From contig NZ_JBNFVY010000001.1 in the NCBI RefSeq assembly GCF_049943335.1, positions 186,001 to 250,000 on the forward strand: a stretch of 64,000 nt of DNA, in the 5' to 3' direction. This stretch comes from JBNFVY01 sp049943335 (GTDB lineage Bacteria; Pseudomonadota; Alphaproteobacteria; Rhodobacterales; Rhodobacteraceae). Position numbers and translations under genes: made by a program. This document shows positions 26,862-35,576 of the stretch, one piece after another (position 1 is the stretch's first letter; each line of letters opens with the position of its first letter). The notes beneath the pieces are model-generated. The model worked only from the letters and a program-made list of their open reading frames with translations. It was not told the DNA's origin and did not search any database.

Positions 26862-28241
26862 TCAGGTGTAAATCGGTTTGTTGGTGCCCATTTCCGTGCG
26901 GCTGGGTTTCGCGGCTGGCGCTAACCTGCTGCGTGGCCAGATAACTTCAACGATTGCGCCGCTACGCTCGCCCGGGTGTGGGCGACCATCCATCGGGTCG
27001 GATCCGTTGGCAAAGCTCAACTCGGCGCCAGTTCGCTCTAGCAATGTCTTGGCAATGAAAAGGCCAAGCCCCATCCCCTCATATCCGGGCCTGCGCGACG
27101 TTTCGGGGCGCCGGCGCCGCACAAACGGGTCGCCAATCCTGCCAATAACAGAATTCGAAAACCCCCTTCCATCGTCGATGATCCGCACGATGATCCGGTC
27201 TTGATCCAAAGTTGCTTCGACCCAGACCGTGCTTTCTGCAAAATCCACAGCGTTTTGAATAAGGTTGCGCAACCCATGAATGATCTCTGGTCGTCTTAGA
27301 ACCTCGGGGTGATCTTCGTCGTCGAACTGCGCGTCGATCAAGACCGTCTTGCCGCGACCTTTGTGGGGGTCGGCGGCCTCGTGCAAGACCGAATCCAGCG
27401 GGGCGGACTGCACATAGAGGTCGTCTTTTCCCGCATGCCCCATAGACCGAAGAATGTCCCGGCACCGGTCGGCCTGCTCGCCGATGAGTTTCGCATCCGC
27501 CTGCAGGTCCTTTTGGCCATCCAGGTCGGACGAAAGTTCAGCCGCGGCCAGTTTGATCGTCGCTAACGGCGTTCCAAGTTCGTGGGCGGCCGCTGCAACC
27601 ACCCCCCCAAGATCAGTCAATTTCTGTTCCCGGGCCAAGGCCATTTGCGTCGCAAGAAACGCTTCGGACATGGAATGGATTTCGCTGGTGACCTTCCAAG
27701 CATACACGCCCAGAAACGTGACACCGATAACGATCGCAACCCAACTGCCAAACACGAAAATTCGGGGTACGCGCAAGATAATCCCCTGATCAGTGCGCAA
27801 AGGGTAGTGCCAGTTCGCAACCAACGTAATCAGGACAATGGCGACCAACCCGATCAGGACAGTAGACTGAGGGCGCAAAGCTGTCGCGGAAATGACGACA
27901 GGTACAAGGATGAAGAGAGCGAACGGGTTATGCAGGCCCCCGGAAAGGAACAGCAAAGCACTGAGCTGCGCGACATCAAACAGCAGCATTCCGACTACTT
28001 CATGTTCGCTCAGGCGCTTGTTTCGCGGATAAATGAAAATCGCGACAAGGTTCGCGATCACCGAAAGTCCGACAACAACAGCAAACAGTCCGATTTCGAC
28101 ACTGACGCCAAAGAAGAAATGCGCAACTGTCAGCGCAATCGTTTGCCCTGCGATTGCGATCCAGCGTAGCCAGATCAAGGTGCGCAGCCGAACCCAATTG
28201 CTGCGACGGTCTTCGTCAAGGATCAGGTCCGTGTCAGCCAT
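26862..28241 (-). CDS. regB: Redox-sensing histidine kinase RegB/PrrB
   Basis: RegB controls respiration, photosynthesis, carbon and nitrogen fixation genes in Rhodobacteraceae through RegA. Six membrane segments occupy residues 20-185. The quinone-binding heptapeptide GGLHNPF is at 101-107. The H-box AAAAHELGTPLATI places the phosphorylated His at 220, and the redox-active cysteine lies in EQADRCRDILRSMG (Cys260). The GHKL domain shows N in LIQNAVDFA and GRGF and GMGLGLFIA boxes. All known sensing residues are kept, so signalling should be intact. It is divergent from senC-regA across 80 bp. Confidence 0.96.
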   Translation of the reverse strand: MADTDLILDEDRRSNWVRLRTLIWLRWIAIAGQTIALTVAHFFFGVSVEIGLFAVVVGLSVIANLVAIFIYPRNKRLSEHEVVGMLLFDVAQLSALLFLSGGLHNPFALFILVPVVISATALRPQSTVLIGLVAIVLITLVANWHYPLRTDQGIILRVPRIFVFGSWVAIVIGVTFLGVYAWKVTSEIHSMSEAFLATQMALAREQKLTDLGGVVAAAAHELGTPLATIKLAAAELSSDLDGQKDLQADAKLIGEQADRCRDILRSMGHAGKDDLYVQSAPLDSVLHEAADPHKGRGKTVLIDAQFDDEDHPEVLRRPEIIHGLRNLIQNAVDFAESTVWVEATLDQDRIIVRIIDDGRGFSNSVIGRIGDPFVRRRRPETSRRPGYEGMGLGLFIAKTLLERTGAELSFANGSDPMDGRPHPGERSGAIVEVIWPRSRLAPAAKPSRTEMGTNKPIYT

Positions 28242-28321
28242 GCGTTGCCTGCGACTTTATCTGCTCTTGTATCTGCGAAAGATATACCTGAACTAGATAG
28301 GATCAAAACGGGAGAGTCGCC

Positions 28322-28933
28322 ATGACCCGAACTATCTCTATCATTGCGGCGGCCTTGGCTGCCTTGGTTGTTGCAGGATCGGCATTTTTTGCATTTCGCC
28401 CCTCTGACGATATCGAATGCGGCGGTGGCGTGGTCGCTGGCGGCGATATTGGCGGACCCTTCGAATTGGTTCGCGAAGACGGCGTCACCGTTACGGACCA
28501 GGATGTGTTCACCAAACCGACGATCCTTTACTTTGGCTATACATTTTGTCCGGATGTGTGCCCGCTCGACAGTGCACGCAACACTGAAGCGCTCGAGATC
28601 CTTCTAGAGAACGGGTACGATGTGCAAGCGGCGTTCATTTCCATTGATCCGGAACGTGACACGCCTGAAGTTGTGGGCGAGTTCACGGACATTTTCCACG
28701 ATCGAATGATCGGTTTGACCGGAACGCCCGAGCAGGTCGCAGTCGCATCGAAAGCCTACAAGACGTATTACAATGCGCATGATGAGGAAGACCCAGAGTA
28801 CTACCTGGTGGATCATTCGACTTTTACCTACCTGGTGATGCCGGACACCGGATTTGCAACGTTTTTCAAACGTGAAGCCACACCAGAACACATCGCAGAA
28901 ACGACTGCCTGCCTGATCGATCAATCCAAGTGA
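28322..28933 (+). CDS. senC: SCO1/SenC (PrrC) copper chaperone for cytochrome oxidase
   Basis: SenC delivers copper to cbb3/aa3 oxidases and links oxidase assembly to RegB signalling. The 203-aa protein has an N-terminal membrane anchor (IIAAALAALVVAGSAFFAF), then a thioredoxin fold with FGYTFCPDVCPLD, where CxxxC binds copper, and the copper-ligand histidine in LVDHSTFTYLV. GGGAGAG-like ribosome-binding sequence (GGGAGAG) precedes the ATG. It is followed by regA after 67 bp and is divergent from regB, the classic regB/senC-regA arrangement. Confidence 0.95.
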   Translation: MTRTISIIAAALAALVVAGSAFFAFRPSDDIECGGGVVAGGDIGGPFELVREDGVTVTDQDVFTKPTILYFGYTFCPDVCPLDSARNTEALEILLENGYDVQAAFISIDPERDTPEVVGEFTDIFHDRMIGLTGTPEQVAVASKAYKTYYNAHDEEDPEYYLVDHSTFTYLVMPDTGFATFFKREATPEHIAETTACLIDQSK

Positions 28934-29000
28934 GCGTTTGACCCGTATTCCCTTAAGGAATAAGTATTCCCGAACGGGAAAATGGAACCGAGAAACGCAC

Positions 29001-29555
29001 ATGGCAGATGAAGATCGGCTCGAATTGGGTCCGGATCCCTCTTTGTTGCTGATGGACGACGATGAGCCGTTCCTGAAGCGACTTGCGCGAGCCATGGAAA
29101 AACGCGGATTCAGTGTTGAGACAGCTGGTTCTGTCGCAGCAGGGAAAGCGATCGCGACGGCGCGGCCTCCGGCGTACGCTGTCGTCGATTTGCGACTGGG
29201 CGATGGAAATGGTCTGGATGTCGTTGAGGTGATCAGAGAAAAGCGCCCCGACAGCCGGGTTGTGGTCTTGACCGGCTATGGCGCCATCGCAACCGCCGTA
29301 GCGGCTGTGAAAATTGGCGCCACGGACTATTTGTCAAAACCCGCAGACGCCAACGACATCACAAACGCACTTTTGGCCCGCGGTGATGAACTCCCCCCGC
29401 CGCCCGAGAATCCGATGAGTGCTGATCGCGTTCGCTGGGAGCATATCCAGCGCGTGTACGAATTATGTGATCGCAATGTCTCCGAAACCGCACGGCGGTT
29501 GAACATGCACCGCCGGACCCTCCAGCGTATCTTGGCGAAACGTTCGCCCAAATAG
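29001..29555 (+). CDS. regA: Response regulator RegA/PrrA
   Basis: RegA is the DNA-binding partner of RegB. At 184 aa it has exactly the family length when started at ATG 29001; an upstream in-frame start would add an unrelated 21 residues. The receiver domain carries D20/D21 and the phosphoacceptor D63 in VVDLRLGDGNG, T91 and K113. After a four-proline linker (PPPPEN) comes the Fis-type helix-turn-helix VSETARRLNMHRRTLQRIL, extraordinarily conserved in the family. Confidence 0.97.
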   Translation: MADEDRLELGPDPSLLLMDDDEPFLKRLARAMEKRGFSVETAGSVAAGKAIATARPPAYAVVDLRLGDGNGLDVVEVIREKRPDSRVVVLTGYGAIATAVAAVKIGATDYLSKPADANDITNALLARGDELPPPPENPMSADRVRWEHIQRVYELCDRNVSETARRLNMHRRTLQRILAKRSPK

Positions 29556-29563
29556 GCTCTAAT

Positions 29564-30052
29564 TCACCGCAACTCGTATCTTTTAAAGATTTTGTCGACG
29601 ACCGAGCCGTCATCAAGAGAAACCTGAACTTTCTTGCCCCAGTCTTCAAAGCCCCGGCTTTGATAATAGATTAGGCCACTTCTGTTGTCCGCGCGGATTT
29701 CGGCGTTGATCCACGCGTAGCCCAAGTCGCGTGCGGCCCGTTCTGTCCGTTCAAATAGGGCCGAGCCAACCCGAAGACCAGTACGACCCACCTTTGTAAC
29801 GGTAGCAATACTGGCGACTCTGGGCCCCAGTTCGGAATGTGGGATGATCCATTGGATCCCAAGAACGTCGCCACGGCCATCCTCGGCCTGGTGCCAGACT
29901 GAACGGTCCAAGCGAATTTGACGCTGGATCTCTTCGGCTGGTAACGGGTCTACGATGGCCTCCGTGCCAAAAGCTGCTCTGATTTCGTTGACCAGGCGAA
30001 ACATCGCAGCGGCGTCGATTGGACCAGCGCGTCTCACCACAAGTTGTTCCAC
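29564..30052 (-). CDS. GNAT-family N-acetyltransferase
   Basis: A 162-aa acetyltransferase-fold protein. The acetyl-CoA pyrophosphate-binding motif is KVGRTGLRVGSALFERTERAA near residues 90-110 (R/Q-x-x-G-x-G/A form), and the C-terminal part has NRSGLIYYQSRGFEDWG, the typical Y-x-x-x-G-F of GNAT proteins. The substrate is unknown. It starts at a GTG, is convergent with regA with only 8 bp between stops, and is preceded on its strand by the HD hydrolase 13 bp away, so the two may be co-transcribed. Confidence 0.85.
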   Translation of the reverse strand: MEQLVVRRAGPIDAAAMFRLVNEIRAAFGTEAIVDPLPAEEIQRQIRLDRSVWHQAEDGRGDVLGIQWIIPHSELGPRVASIATVTKVGRTGLRVGSALFERTERAARDLGYAWINAEIRADNRSGLIYYQSRGFEDWGKKVQVSLDDGSVVDKIFKRYELR

Positions 30053-30065
30053 GAAGCGACGCCCT

Positions 30066-30677
30066 TTAGATTTCTTCCATCAGTTCAGCGTGGCGCGCAG
30101 TAAACGCGTTGCGAACGATTACCGGCGGGCGAAGATCAATCTCAAGGTTTTTGACGATTTCGGAATCTGGTCGCCCGAAAAACTTGTCGCTTTCTGCTTC
30201 GCTGAATCCCGCGATTCGCGTTGCTTCGAGCCACGCAGAAATCTTGTCGGCCTTCTTGATACGCTTTTTGACGGCGGCCGGCAGTTTTGCAGGCAAACCG
30301 AACCTGATGTGAATGGCAGCAGTCAAGCGATCATCCAGTTCCTCATATCCGGGACCAACGGCGGATTTCACGGGCGAAATCATATCTCCGATCACGTATT
30401 CGGGGGCGTCGTGCAGCAATGCTGCCAGTCGCCATTTGACCGGGTCGTGCGGGAACAGTCGGCAAAAGATTTCTTCGACCAGAAGGGAGTGCTCGGCCAC
30501 GGAATAGGCGTAGTCGCCATAGGTCTGCCCGTTCCAGCGCGCCACAAAAGCGAGACCATGCGCTATGTCTTCAATTTCAATATCAACGGGCGTCGGATCC
30601 AAAAGATCCAATCTTCGCCCGGACAACATCCGCTGCCATGCACGTGGTTTTTTCAAATCGCTCTCCTGATGGCCCAT
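30066..30677 (-). CDS. HD-domain hydrolase (YfbR/5'-nucleotidase-like)
   Basis: A 203-aa HD-superfamily phosphohydrolase. The metal-binding histidines and HD pair are seen in YSVAEHSLLVEEIF near residue 60 and LAALLHDAPEYVIGDMISPVK near 85-105, the arrangement of YfbR-type deoxyribonucleoside 5'-monophosphatases. Substrate assignment is by fold only. It starts 25 bp after a strong terminator, so it has its own promoter or depends on read-through. Confidence 0.85.
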   Translation of the reverse strand: MGHQESDLKKPRAWQRMLSGRRLDLLDPTPVDIEIEDIAHGLAFVARWNGQTYGDYAYSVAEHSLLVEEIFCRLFPHDPVKWRLAALLHDAPEYVIGDMISPVKSAVGPGYEELDDRLTAAIHIRFGLPAKLPAAVKKRIKKADKISAWLEATRIAGFSEAESDKFFGRPDSEIVKNLEIDLRPPVIVRNAFTARHAELMEEI

Positions 30678-30701
30678 GACTATTCAGGAGTATCAAAAAA
30701 G

Positions 30702-30727
30702 AAAAGGGGCGGTGACCCGCCCCTTTT
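30702..30727 (-). terminator. Strong intrinsic terminator (possibly bidirectional)
   Basis: A perfect 7-bp GC stem GGGGCGG/CCGCCCC with loop TGAC is flanked by AAAA and TTTT, so the arms extend to 11 bp. On the minus strand it is followed by TTTTCTTTTTT, ending the transcript of the VPLPA-CTERM gene 25 bp after its stop. Confidence 0.92.
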
Positions 30728-30751
30728 CCATGTTCATCAGACCAAATGCCT

Positions 30752-31375
30752 TTAGGCGGCTTTGCGCTTGCGACGAAGCGCGAGTGCACCAACACCTGCA
30801 AGAAGCAGGGGCGCGGTAGCCGGAAGCGGCACGGCCGAAATTGTATCGACAGACAGTGACAGGCTGAAATCGTTGTCATACGAGAAACCATCACCAAACG
30901 GTCCGGTGTCGTCCTCATAATCGACGAAGAAATTCCCTTCGACCGACGTGTCACTGAAACCGGACAAGGATGCACCGCCATCAGTAATTTCGCCATCAAA
31001 TTCGCCACCCAAACCAAGGAGCGAATCGATCATGGCCAACACATCATCTCCGGTCGAAGATGACAAAACGCTGCCGATGAACGATTCGATTTCGACGATG
31101 TTGGCCGAAAGGGCTTCGGACCAGGACATCGATCCGATGTTCAGGTCTGCCGTGAACAACAACTCGGTTGAGCTATCGACGCCGGCCAGCACGTCTTCGA
31201 AGTATTCGGCGTCAAAGACTCCGCTGGCGTTGGCTTCCAGAGCGCTGCCAGTTTGATAGATCGCAATCGATCCCGACGCGTCAAAAGTAGCAAGTGTCGC
31301 AGCACTTGCTGCGCCACCGATGGTCATAAAAGCAATAGTTGCCAAGCCAATCTTGGCATTACGTGTATAGGTCAA
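30752..31375 (-). CDS. Secreted VPLPA-CTERM sorting-domain protein
   Basis: A 207-aa protein with an N-terminal signal peptide (cleavage probably after GGAASA, about residue 25) and a C-terminal VPLPATAPLLLAGVGALALRRKRKAA. The last is the VPLPA form of PEP-CTERM signals: motif, hydrophobic helix, basic tail, processed by exosortase in Rhodobacteraceae. The middle is acidic and rich in D, S and G, with no known domain. Such proteins are often exported to the surface or matrix. The start is a TTG at 31375, with GGGGG 9 bp upstream. No exosortase gene is in the window. Confidence 0.85.
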   Translation of the reverse strand: MTYTRNAKIGLATIAFMTIGGAASAATLATFDASGSIAIYQTGSALEANASGVFDAEYFEDVLAGVDSSTELLFTADLNIGSMSWSEALSANIVEIESFIGSVLSSSTGDDVLAMIDSLLGLGGEFDGEITDGGASLSGFSDTSVEGNFFVDYEDDTGPFGDGFSYDNDFSLSLSVDTISAVPLPATAPLLLAGVGALALRRKRKAA

Positions 31376-31550
31376 TTTAATAATCCCCCGATTATCTGCT
31401 CTAAGATGTAGCCCTTCGCAGGTGCAGAATCAAATACTATTGGCCGTTAAGATTGGTTAACGATAGGGAAACAAACCGTTTTCTCAGTTTGATATGCCCT
31501 GACAAGAGTGCTATCTGGCCACAACAGTTTCGCGTAGGAGCCTTAAAAAT

Positions 31551-32942
31551 ATGGCAATCGACTATATCGTGAGAGATATTTCTCTTGCAGAATTCGGCCG
31601 CAAAGAGATCGAAATCGCGGAAACAGAAATGCCTGGTTTGATGGCGCTCCGCGAAGAGTATGGTTCACAAAAACCCCTCAATGGTGCCAGAATCGCCGGA
31701 TCGTTGCATATGACGATACAGACCGCGGTTCTCATCGAGACCTTGGTTGAGCTGGGCGCCGAAGTTCGTTGGGCCTCGTGCAACATTTTTTCTACTCAGG
31801 ATCATGCCGCAGCAGCCATCGCGCAGGCCGGTGTTCCAGTCTTTGCGATCAAGGGAGAGACGCTGGAAGAATATTGGGAGTACGCCGACAAGATCTTTGA
31901 TTTCGAGGATGGAGCAAATCTGATCCTGGATGATGGCGGCGATGCCACGCTCTATATTTTGCTGGGCGCGCGCGTTGAGGCCGGCGAAGATGATCTGATC
32001 GCAGTCCCGCAGTCGGAAGAAGAAGTTGCGCTGTTCGCGCAGATTCGTAAGCGAATGGCAGCAAACCCAGGTTGGTTCACCAAGCAGCGTGACCTGCTAC
32101 AGGGGGTTTCAGAAGAAACCACTACCGGCGTTCACCGGCTATATGAATTGAAGAAAGACGGCCAGTTGCCGTTCCCGGCCATCAACGTCAACGACAGCGT
32201 CACCAAGTCGAAGTTCGATAACAAGTATGGCTGCAAAGAGTCATTGGTTGATGGGATCCGCCGTGCAACGGACACGATGATCGCCGGAAAGGTAGCGGTT
32301 GTCTGTGGATATGGCGATGTCGGCAAAGGATCAGCGGCGTCGTTGCGCGGGGCAGGAGCCCGGGTCAAAGTGACTGAAGTGGATCCGATATGTGCGCTTC
32401 AGGCTGCGATGGACGGGTTCGAAGTTGTCCTGCTCGAAGATGTCGTGAGTGATGCAGATATTTTCATCACCACCACGGGCAACAAGGATGTCATTCGGAT
32501 CGAGCATATGCGCGAAATGAAGAACATGGCTATTGTTGGCAACATCGGCCACTTCGACAATGAGATCCAGGTTGCCGCTCTCAAAAACCACAAATGGACC
32601 AACATCAAAGATCAAGTAGACATGATCGAGATGCCCTCTGGGAACAAGATCATCCTGTTGTCCGAAGGACGCCTGCTGAACCTTGGCAACGCAACCGGAC
32701 ACCCGAGTTTCGTGATGTCTGCAAGTTTTGCCAATCAGGTCCTGGCTCAGATCGAACTTTGGACAAAAGGCGATCAGTACGGAAATGACGTCTATATCCT
32801 GCCCAAGCATCTGGATGAAAAGGTCGCCATGCTGCATCTTGCCAAAGTCGGCGCCAAGCTGACGAAATTGGATGCCGATCAAGCAAGTTACATAGGTGTC
32901 AATCCAGAAGGCCCATTCAAGCCGGACCACTATCGTTACTGA
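31551..32942 (+). CDS. ahcY: Adenosylhomocysteinase (S-adenosylhomocysteine hydrolase)
   Basis: AhcY splits S-adenosylhomocysteine to adenosine and homocysteine, keeping methylation going. At 463 aa it shows [14 protein letters not shown] (substrate), [12 protein letters not shown], the NAD-binding [23 protein letters not shown] near residue 248, and the C-terminal KPDHYRY, whose lysine and tyrosine complete the neighbour's NAD site. TAGGAG lies 10 bp before the ATG. The 175 bp upstream, shared with the divergent VPLPA gene, contain no recognisable SAM/SAH riboswitch. Its place near regA recalls the Rhodobacter regA-ahcY region. Confidence 0.97.
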   Translation: MAIDYIVRDISLAEFGRKEIEIAETEMPGLMALREEYGSQKPLNGARIAGSLHMTIQTAVLIETLVELGAEVRWASCNIFSTQDHAAAAIAQAGVPVFAIKGETLEEYWEYADKIFDFEDGANLILDDGGDATLYILLGARVEAGEDDLIAVPQSEEEVALFAQIRKRMAANPGWFTKQRDLLQGVSEETTTGVHRLYELKKDGQLPFPAINVNDSVTKSKFDNKYGCKESLVDGIRRATDTMIAGKVAVVCGYGDVGKGSAASLRGAGARVKVTEVDPICALQAAMDGFEVVLLEDVVSDADIFITTTGNKDVIRIEHMREMKNMAIVGNIGHFDNEIQVAALKNHKWTNIKDQVDMIEMPSGNKIILLSEGRLLNLGNATGHPSFVMSASFANQVLAQIELWTKGDQYGNDVYILPKHLDEKVAMLHLAKVGAKLTKLDADQASYIGVNPEGPFKPDHYRY

Positions 32943-33093
32943 ATTTCCACGGGCTCTCTCATGCTGTAGGGGGACCGCACTTCGGAAAAAACCCTTTGTT
33001 TCGGCTTGACTAGCCCCTAGGCTGACGGCGAACCAGAGACAAGGTTCGTGTCTTGCGGTGCTACGCCGCCCCAATAACGGTGGGAGTGAACTT

Positions 33094-33435
33094 ATGGGAA
33101 AACGTGACGAACTGATCGCAAAGTATGCGGACGACCTCAAAACCAAGTGCGGCATGACGCCGGATATGGACCTTTTGACCAAAGTAACGATCGGGTGTGG
33201 CCCATCGATATACAATGCCGACGCGTCGACCGTGGCCGCCAGCCAGCCTGACGAATTGGAAACCGTCAAAAACAACTTCCTGATCAAGAAGTTGGGCCTT
33301 TCTGACGGTGCTGAATTGATGGATGCGATCAACAGCGTGTTGGATACTTACGGACGATCGGAACGGAACAAGTACCGTGCGGTCGTCTACTACATGCTGA
33401 CCAAGCATTTTGGAAAAGAATCCGTGTATGGCTAA
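33094..33435 (+). CDS. DUF2853 family protein
   Basis: A 113-aa soluble protein beginning MGKRDELIAKYADDLKTKCGMTPDMDLLTKVTIGCGPSIYNADAS, matching the DUF2853 family, whose function is unknown. The ATG at 33094 follows GGGAG at good spacing. It stands alone, 150 bp after ahcY, and is closed by a strong terminator. Predicted mostly helical from its composition. Confidence 0.85.
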   Translation: MGKRDELIAKYADDLKTKCGMTPDMDLLTKVTIGCGPSIYNADASTVAASQPDELETVKNNFLIKKLGLSDGAELMDAINSVLDTYGRSERNKYRAVVYYMLTKHFGKESVYG

Positions 33436-33456
33436 CAGCCATTCGAATGGATCTGT

Positions 33457-33487
33457 GGGCCGTGCGATTGCGCGGCCCATTTTCTTT
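33457..33487 (+). terminator. Intrinsic terminator after the DUF2853 gene
   Basis: A 9-bp stem GGGCCGTGC/GCGCGGCCC (one G-U pair) around a 4-nt loop is followed by ATTTTCTTT. It lies 21 bp after the stop codon. Confidence 0.9.
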
Positions 33488-33545
33488 ACCTATGGCTAAT
33501 TTGCATTACCCAATCATGCCAAATTTTGATCGGTTTTCTAATCAC

Positions 33546-33695
33546 TTGAGAATTGCTTGGAATCGCGCGGCCCGCTAGGTTGAATTTATCGGGCCAGGAC
33601 GGACCGGACCTTTCAAATTCGAACACGTGTGGTGCAATGGGAGCACGTGGGGTGGTGGAGGGTCCCGGGGGGTCGGGGCCCTCCTTCTTTTTTTA
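33546..33695 (+). ncRNA. Candidate small RNA ending in a strong terminator
   Basis: Between the DUF2853 terminator and the convergent EVE gene there is no plausible open frame, yet the plus strand has a second strong terminator at 33657-33695. Upstream of it are further self-complementary segments: GGCCCG (33571-33576 region) with CGGGCC about 20 bp later, and repeats of CACGTG near 33624 and 33644. Two terminators in tandem with 170 bp between them suggest a separate transcript. The promoter is uncertain (TTGCTT then TAGGTT at 17 bp is poor) and the 5' end is a guess. Confidence 0.4.
33657..33695 (+). terminator. Very strong intrinsic terminator without an upstream gene
   Basis: A 10-bp stem GGAGGGTCCC/GGGGCCCTCC (one G-U pair) with a G-rich 8-nt loop is followed by TTCTTTTTTT. 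No coding region ends here. Confidence 0.85.
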
Positions 33696-33931
33696 AATGA
33701 ACACCTAGCAACGCTTTCACAGCGAAACCGGCGTTCGTGTAGCGTCATAGAATCAAGGCCAAGTATATCGGCCGGATGGACAAACCGTATTTGACGCGAC
33801 GACAGCACCGTGGATACGGCCGCGGAGGTCCAGATCGCACCAACTGCCATTCCAGAACAGCGATCAAACCCGTATCTGAGTCCGCTTGACCGGCAAGCCG
33901 CGAAAAGATGACATCGACGCCCCGATCTGAC
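33696..33931. other. Intergenic DNA with nothing recognised
   Basis: Between the candidate small RNA and the stop of the EVE gene I see only short unconvincing frames and no repeats or terminators on the minus strand. Confidence 0.5.
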
Positions 33932-34351
33932 CTAGGGCTTTGTGTCGCCCAACGCGCATACAATTTTCCATTCTTCTTCTGAGACCGGTTGAACAGACAG
34001 GCGTGAGTTATTCACCAAGACCATGTCAGACAGACGCGGGTCCTGTTTGCATTGGGCCAGCGTGACCGGCTTTGTGAATGGGCGCACAGCCTTGATGTCC
34101 ACACACTCCCACCGGGGATCATCTGTCGTACTATCCGGATGCGCTGCGGCGACAACCTCCACAATTCCAACGATCTCTTTTTCAGCGCGCGAGTGATAGA
34201 AGAATCCCAGGTCACCCTTTTTCATCTCGCGCATATTGTTGCGGGCTTGGTAGTTGCGAACGCCATCCCATTCTTCGCCGCGCTCGCCTTTTGCAACCTG
34301 TTGGTCCCAGCTCCAGACGTCTGCTTCAGATTTGAACAACCAGTACCGCAT
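33932..34351 (-). CDS. EVE domain protein
   Basis: A 139-aa EVE (PUA-like) domain protein starting MRYWLFKSEADVWSWDQQ, with WDGVRNYQARNNMREMKKGDLGFFYHS, the aromatic-cage region for binding modified bases, and LSVQPVSEEEW at the end. EVE proteins are thought to read modified nucleotides in DNA or RNA. It overlaps the YciI gene stop by 1 bp and ends the tsaD-gpsA-yciI-EVE unit, an order common in Rhodobacteraceae. Confidence 0.92.
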   Translation of the reverse strand: MRYWLFKSEADVWSWDQQVAKGERGEEWDGVRNYQARNNMREMKKGDLGFFYHSRAEKEIVGIVEVVAAAHPDSTTDDPRWECVDIKAVRPFTKPVTLAQCKQDPRLSDMVLVNNSRLSVQPVSEEEWKIVCALGDTKP

Positions 34352-34623
34352 TAGCCGACTACCTTCTTCCAGGCCTTTATCTCAACGCTCTCAAAAAGCC
34401 CGGCTTTCGCATAGGGATCGGATGCGGCCCAGGCTTCTGCGGATGATTTGTCATCCACATCCAAGACCACGAGCGATCCGCACATAGATCCGTTTTCGTC
34501 CAGAAACGGGCCCGCTTGTAAAACGCATTTGGTGTCCGCGATGTATTTCAGATGAGCGTCGCGATTGTCCAAACGGGTTTGCAGCGCACCCGGTTTATCA
34601 CGACAAATGAGCGCAAAAAACAT
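34351..34623 (-). CDS. YciI-like protein
   Basis: A 90-aa single-domain protein: MFFALICRDKPGALQTRLDNRDAHLKYI holds the conserved histidine and aspartate of the YciI fold, a dimeric ferredoxin-like family with a putative active-site H-D pair. The role is unknown. The ATG at 34623 lies 2 bp after the gpsA stop; a longer in-frame reading upstream falls within gpsA and lacks family similarity. Confidence 0.88.
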   Translation of the reverse strand: MFFALICRDKPGALQTRLDNRDAHLKYIADTKCVLQAGPFLDENGSMCGSLVVLDVDDKSSAEAWAASDPYAKAGLFESVEIKAWKKVVG

Positions 34624-34625
34624 GC

Positions 34626-35576
34626 CTATTCCTCCTTCAATGGGCGTGACAGCAAAGACGTCATCGCGTCCGGAATTGAGAGTTCGCCGTCCAGAACATC
34701 CGATACGGCACAAGAAATCGGCATATCAATTCCCTTCTTTTGCGCAAGGTTGGCGACTGCTTTGGCCGTTGCGATACCTTCGGTCGTTGTGTCCGGTAAT
34801 TCTCCCCCAGACCCAAGCGCGACACCGTAACTGAAGTTGCGCGATTTGTGGGACGTACAACTCAGAACCAGATCGCCAAAGCCTGACAGGCCAGCCAGTG
34901 TCGCAGCGTCTGCGCCCAAATTCGTAGCCAACCGCACCAATTCGGCGTAGCCACGGGTCACCAAGGCTGCGCGCGCGCTTTCCCCAAATTGGGCCCCGAT
35001 TGTCATTCCTGCGGCCAACGCAACGACGTTTTTGAGCGCTCCACCCAATGCAACGCCAATGCGGTCTTGGGTCCGGTAAAGGCGCAACGTTTCCGTAGCC
35101 AGAAGCCGTTGCAATCGCCGCCCACTGATGTCGTCTGGTGATGCAAGCGACAAGGCGGTGGGCAAGCCAACGGCAATATCGGCGGCAAAACTGGGCCCTG
35201 AAAGAACCGACGCATTGGCGCCAATGTCATCAATGATCTGTACTGCGGTCTTGTTCGTTTCCAGATCAATCCCCTTGCACGCCGCAATAAGATCTCGGCC
35301 GACGAACAGATCAGCGTTTTCGGCCAAAAACCCCCTTAATGACTGCATGGGAACGGCCAATATGTATGCCTCTGCGTCGGTTGGAATGGACTCCACAAGC
35401 TCTAGATCGTCGGGCAGATCTATGCCCGGCAAACGCGGCCCGCTCTTACCCGTTTTGCGCATGTCGGCGATCTGTACGCTATCGCGACCCCAAAGTTGAA
35501 CTTTGCGCCCGACAGACGACATCGCAATCGCCAGAGACATTCCAAATGCCCCGGATCCCAATACTGCAACCGTCAT
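34626..35576 (-). CDS. gpsA: Glycerol-3-phosphate dehydrogenase [NAD(P)+]
   Basis: GpsA makes glycerol-3-phosphate for phospholipids. With the ATG at 35576 it has 316 aa: the dinucleotide-binding [17 protein letters not shown] at residues 3-19, AACKGID near 104, the catalytic-lysine region [16 protein letters not shown] near 185-200, and [13 protein letters not shown] near 235. It overlaps the tsaD stop as ATGA. Confidence 0.95.
   Translation of the reverse strand: MTVAVLGSGAFGMSLAIAMSSVGRKVQLWGRDSVQIADMRKTGKSGPRLPGIDLPDDLELVESIPTDAEAYILAVPMQSLRGFLAENADLFVGRDLIAACKGIDLETNKTAVQIIDDIGANASVLSGPSFAADIAVGLPTALSLASPDDISGRRLQRLLATETLRLYRTQDRIGVALGGALKNVVALAAGMTIGAQFGESARAALVTRGYAELVRLATNLGADAATLAGLSGFGDLVLSCTSHKSRNFSYGVALGSGGELPDTTTEGIATAKAVANLAQKKGIDMPISCAVSDVLDGELSIPDAMTSLLSRPLKEE

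Noticed and set aside
31447..31460. TTAA-GATTGG-TTAA upstream of ahcY and the VPLPA gene
   Set aside because: The gap between half-sites is 6, not the 7 bp needed for a CtrA site.
31376..31550. Possible SAM or SAH riboswitch before ahcY
   Set aside because: I looked for the expected stem and conserved-loop pattern in the leader and saw none.
33745..33963. 72-codon minus-strand frame between the candidate small RNA and the EVE gene
   Set aside because: It overlaps the end of the EVE gene in another frame and has no family resemblance.
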